This document shows, one piece after another, positions 61,277-64,000 of a DNA stretch of 64,000 nt. Source of the stretch: Cunninghamia lanceolata (taxonomy: Eukaryota; Streptophyta; Pinopsida; Cupressales; Cupressaceae); the NCBI GenBank assembly GCA_027924645.1, contig BSBN01001752.1:11240001-11304000 (forward strand), read 5' to 3'. The translations under genes and the position numbers were made by a program. Within the stretch, counting starts at the first letter, position 1. Each line of letters starts with the position of its first letter. The notes under the pieces are model-generated. The model worked only from the letters and a program-made list of their open reading frames with translations, had not been told where the DNA came from and made no database searches.

Positions 61277-62257
61277 CGTGTTTGACGACATCATCAAAGT
61301 ATCAACTTTTTCATCATTCTCACATTGAGCCTTAGGCAGCTATAAAATAGGAATTCATCCTATGTGAGCATAACAACTTGGATTTTGCTCAAAATATTGC
61401 TATCTTCGTGGATAAGCTTCAAGATTTGTGCTTTCACAAAGGAAGTTGCTTTTTTGCCCTAAGTTCTAAAAAAACCTTTGGCCTCCTTTATTCATTATTT
61501 TTGCAAGTTGCATCCAGAGGAAGAAAAACATCATTTTCTTCTCATGAAGATTTGAGAACCCAAATGGAGGGTTTTTTAGTGTTCTTCGTGGTTTCAAGAT
61601 TGGGAAGCACAGAGGCACACTTTTTCAAGGTCCATTTTTCTTGGACATCATTTTCCAGAAATAGAGCTGGAGCTTTTTCAATTTTCATCGAAATGGGTTC
61701 ATCTAGAATCATGTCCTCTCAAAGATTGGAAAATTTTAGTTTTCCCAATATTTGTTTTTTTTCCACTTTTTCGGGAAGCCCTCTTCTTTTCAAAAGCTGA
61801 CGATCTGGGTTGCTTCAGAATGAGATTGTCTACAAAACCCATGTGCCAGCTTTTTCTCTCAAAATCTTCTTTTTAAAAATCAGAATATCATCTTGGAAAG
61901 TAACAGTATTCTTGGCAAGAAAGCGGTTACTAGCTTTTTGGAGGATATTGTTTACCAAAATATTAGTGGGTGATGTCACCAACAGAGCAGCGATGTAGAT
62001 AAGAATGGAACTCAAAAAGTGGTAGTTAACTCAATGTTTTTATGAGTTAAAGTTGTCATTTTCATTCAATCTTATCCATCCTTTAAATAGAACAATTACT
62101 TTGTAATAGTTGGAGCTTTCTCTATTTTAAATCAAATTATTTTAAAGCAGGTGTTAGTTAGAATCTTTTGTCTAGAATAGAAATAAAGCTTGCAAGTTGG
62201 CAAGTTAGTTAGCTAGGATCAAGGAGATTTTAGGGTCCCCTACTCCTTTGATTTGTG

Positions 62258-62265
62258 TATAAATA
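62258..62265 (+). promoter_or_regulatory. TATA box of the right-hand LTR-like region
   Basis: TATAAATA followed by a G/C-richer start region, 677 bp before the PBS. Confidence 0.5.
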
Positions 62266-62934
62266 AGGGCAGCCTTGCCCATTGTTTAGTAACTATAACT
62301 GTGATAGAAAAATTTGCTAAGCCTATTATTGCCTACAAATTGTTATTCAAGTGCTTGTTCATCTTGTGTCATTTGTAATCTAGTGTTTGATCGCATATTG
62401 CATGCCTGTCTTTACTACAATACTATTATCCTAGAGTTCTAATAGCTTTTTGATATTGAGAAAGGAAATCTCACGTCTTCCATTCCTCTGATTCTCTATC
62501 TCATGTTCATTTAGTTTATCGTCATATGTGCTACTTGCATATTCTTACTTTCATTTTACATCCCAAAAGTACAATGAATCTTTGGGTACAATCTAGAATA
62601 AGTTTGTTTGAGCTTTTGTGTTAACAAATCATTCCCTGTTGACTTTTGATTCCTAAGCTTTGAATTCACTTGGGTTGTCAAAAACATCATTTAGTTTAGG
62701 CTTAGCTATAGTTAGAAGTTAAGAGAAAAAACCTCTGCTACAACGATAGAGTTTTATAACCTTGTACTCACAGCTGAGAATAAAAAAGATAGGCAATTTA
62801 ATTTATTTATCTTTAAAGAAATCATCAAGAAAGAGGGAGCTTCCCCTCCTAATTCGAAGAGCAGTTTATCTATACATAGTTATCCATTTCCAACTCGCAT
62901 TCCAGAGGTGTGAATTGAAATGCCAATAGTTTTC

Positions 62935-62952
62935 TGGTGCCCACCATGGGGC
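62935..62952 (+). other. Primer binding site, plant gypsy type
   Basis: TGGTGCCCACCATGGGGC closely resembles the TGGTGCCCACCGTGGGGC type of site known from plant gypsy elements. The LTR end is probably the CA at 62923-62924, though a spacer of about ten bases is unusually long. Confidence 0.7.
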
Positions 62953-62990
62953 ACAAGGCATAAAACTTCAAGCAAGCTTAAGCTTATGTC

Positions 62991-63155
62991 ATGGGAATGA
63001 CCATATGGCATCCTACTGCTCCTATTCAAAAACCAAATCTTACACCACCTTCTATTCAACCAAATCTTGTATATGTGGAAGGAGAACAAATGGACATCAT
63101 TAGTAGCCTGAGGAGTTTCATATTTACGCAAAAGGAAAGTCCTACTCAGTGGAGA
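62991..63155 (+). pseudogene. Possible gag N-terminal fragment
   Basis: About 55 codons follow the PBS: a Pro/Asn/Gln-rich stretch and then a helix-like segment (VYVEGEQMDIISSLRSFIF). Its position fits a gag start, but there is no recognised motif. It is cut at 63156 by a sequence beginning TGTCATGCCCAC. Confidence 0.35.
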
Positions 63156-63236
63156 TGTCATGCCCACTTTTACTAAGTGGCCATGACATGAGAAAACCAC
63201 ATGTCATGCCCACATTACCCATGTGGTCATGACATG
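63156..63236. repeat. Two adjacent hairpins sharing TGTCATGCCCAC
   Basis: 63156-63188 folds with 13-bp arms (one mismatch). 63200-63236 folds with 16-bp arms (one mismatch) and a 5-base loop. Both begin with TGTCATGCCCAC, so they look like a tandem duplication of a palindromic LTR start. Confidence 0.8.
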
Positions 63237-64000
63237 AACCACCAAAAATTTTCCACCCATCCCTAAAACCTCATCGCACAAAGGCGGGGAAGGCAACAAG
63301 GTGTGAGAAAGCCAACACGACACCTTGACAGGTGATTGTAACCCAAGAGACACTGACACAAAGTGTTAATTTTTTTTTATCAATACATAAAGAAGTAAAT
63401 AAAGACACCATCATTCATCTAAGGATACAATAAACCATTTTATTGAGAAGAAGATAGACACTTTTAATAATTCACTCATGAAGGAGTATAGTGAAGGATA
63501 CTAGACATAAGGATTTGCATCCAACTTGAAAACATAGCATAAGGACTTAAATGAGAGTGCGAGAGCATTGACATACAGATAAACAATATAGCATAAATGA
63601 AATTATTTTCCATACTAAAATTCTCCTACAATTTAAATATCAATCTCTAAACAAAAGATAACTCATTGTATTACAAAGTGAAAGCCTCTTTCCCAAACAT
63701 GGGAGGAACACTTCAAGGATCAAATTACAAGAGTAGATGTAATACAACATAAAATGTTGAAAAGAAACCATCAATACAGGATAAGTATTACAACATGATT
63801 ACATCTCAAGAAGGGATAAACATTCATAAGTAGATGAGATGCAATTTTGTGCTTTCTAACATACAAGAACATCAAAATAATTTCTAAGATCAAGCTTCAA
63901 ATCAGTGTGGTGTAATTTCTTTTAAGCACCAAAAGAGATATGAGTTAATAACAATTAAAGAAAAAATATATATATATATATATATATATAAGATCAGTAA
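63237..64000. other. AT-rich end of window, no gene recognised
   Basis: If 63156 is an LTR start this is its body. It ends in a (TA)n run at 63967-63990. Confidence 0.5.

Larger units (their letters stand above)
58858..62934 (+). mobile_element. Long LTR-like region ending at a PBS
   Basis: No gene is recognised. The right end is set by a strong PBS at 62935. TATA boxes lie at 59367-59374, 61341-61348 and 62258-62265; the last is 677 bp before the PBS, followed by an R/U5-like region. 60280-60950 has three degenerate units of about 310 bp carrying the 'gggcgccc' hairpin motif also found in gypsy copies 1-3. A plus-strand frame 61378-61800 (140 codons) starts 30 bp after the second TATA but has no recognisable motif. 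The left end probably continues across the giant element into 36755-37063. Confidence 0.4.

Noticed and set aside
1..64000. tRNA or rRNA genes and intact host genes
   Set aside because: None seen. TGGTATCAGAGC and similar words are primer binding sites, and all recognisable coding sequence belongs to transposons or to the PMD fragment.

Overview
The window is plant nuclear DNA made almost entirely of nested, decayed LTR retrotransposons. I found no intact host gene, no rRNA or tRNA gene and no CRISPR array. Very long Ty3/gypsy elements, insertions kept long enough for LTR pairs to differ by roughly 4% (giant element) and 12% (copia), and a plant-mobile-domain fragment all suggest a seed plant with a very large, slowly purged genome. 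A gymnosperm is my best guess, but that is inference.

Layout, left to right. (1) 1-4.4 kb: a forward Ty3/gypsy (Tat/Ogre-like) protease fragment, a long 3' region of minisatellites, a polypurine tract and an LTR that may run to 7984. (2) 8.1-12.3 kb: a second, inverted copy of the same family. (3) 12.3-16.4 kb: AT-rich DNA with a 167-bp hairpin repeat. (4) 16.4-26.1 kb: a reverse Ty1/copia element whose RT is cut by a forward copia element of a related family, with PBS, gag, PR, INT, RT-RH, PPT and both LTRs (3' LTR truncated). (5) 26.1-28.7 kb: non-coding, LTR-promoter-like. (6) 28.7-35.4 kb: a third copy of the gypsy LTR start, followed by a 1,318-codon reading frame, a TATA box and an LTR-end-like sequence. 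(7) 36-36.8 kb: a broken plant-mobile-domain gene. (8) 37,069-58,852: a structurally complete 21.8-kb minus-strand Ty3/gypsy element with CATAT target duplications and two 6.7-kb LTRs. (9) 58.9-64 kb: another long LTR-like region with its own PBS and hairpins, leaving the window.

The main discovery candidate is in (8). Each giant LTR carries one long reading frame (about 1,437 codons in the 5' LTR, with no frameshift) inside U3, in the sense of gag-pol. It has its own conserved TATA box 70 bp before the ATG, while the TATA box fitting genomic RNA synthesis lies downstream, 821 bp from the LTR's inner end. The product has an N-terminal globular region, a charged linker and a coiled-coil C-terminus. 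A diverged relative occupies the corresponding place in (6), so a family of LTR-encoded proteins is implied. Its N-terminal part shows a faint plant-mobile-domain-like pattern. The giant pol is also unusual, with a duplicated zinc-knuckle-like module and a second RNase H placed between protease and RT.

Most in-frame stops across the elements are explained by CAG/CAA to TAG/TAA or TGG to TAG/TGA, as expected from deamination of methylated cytosine in silenced elements.
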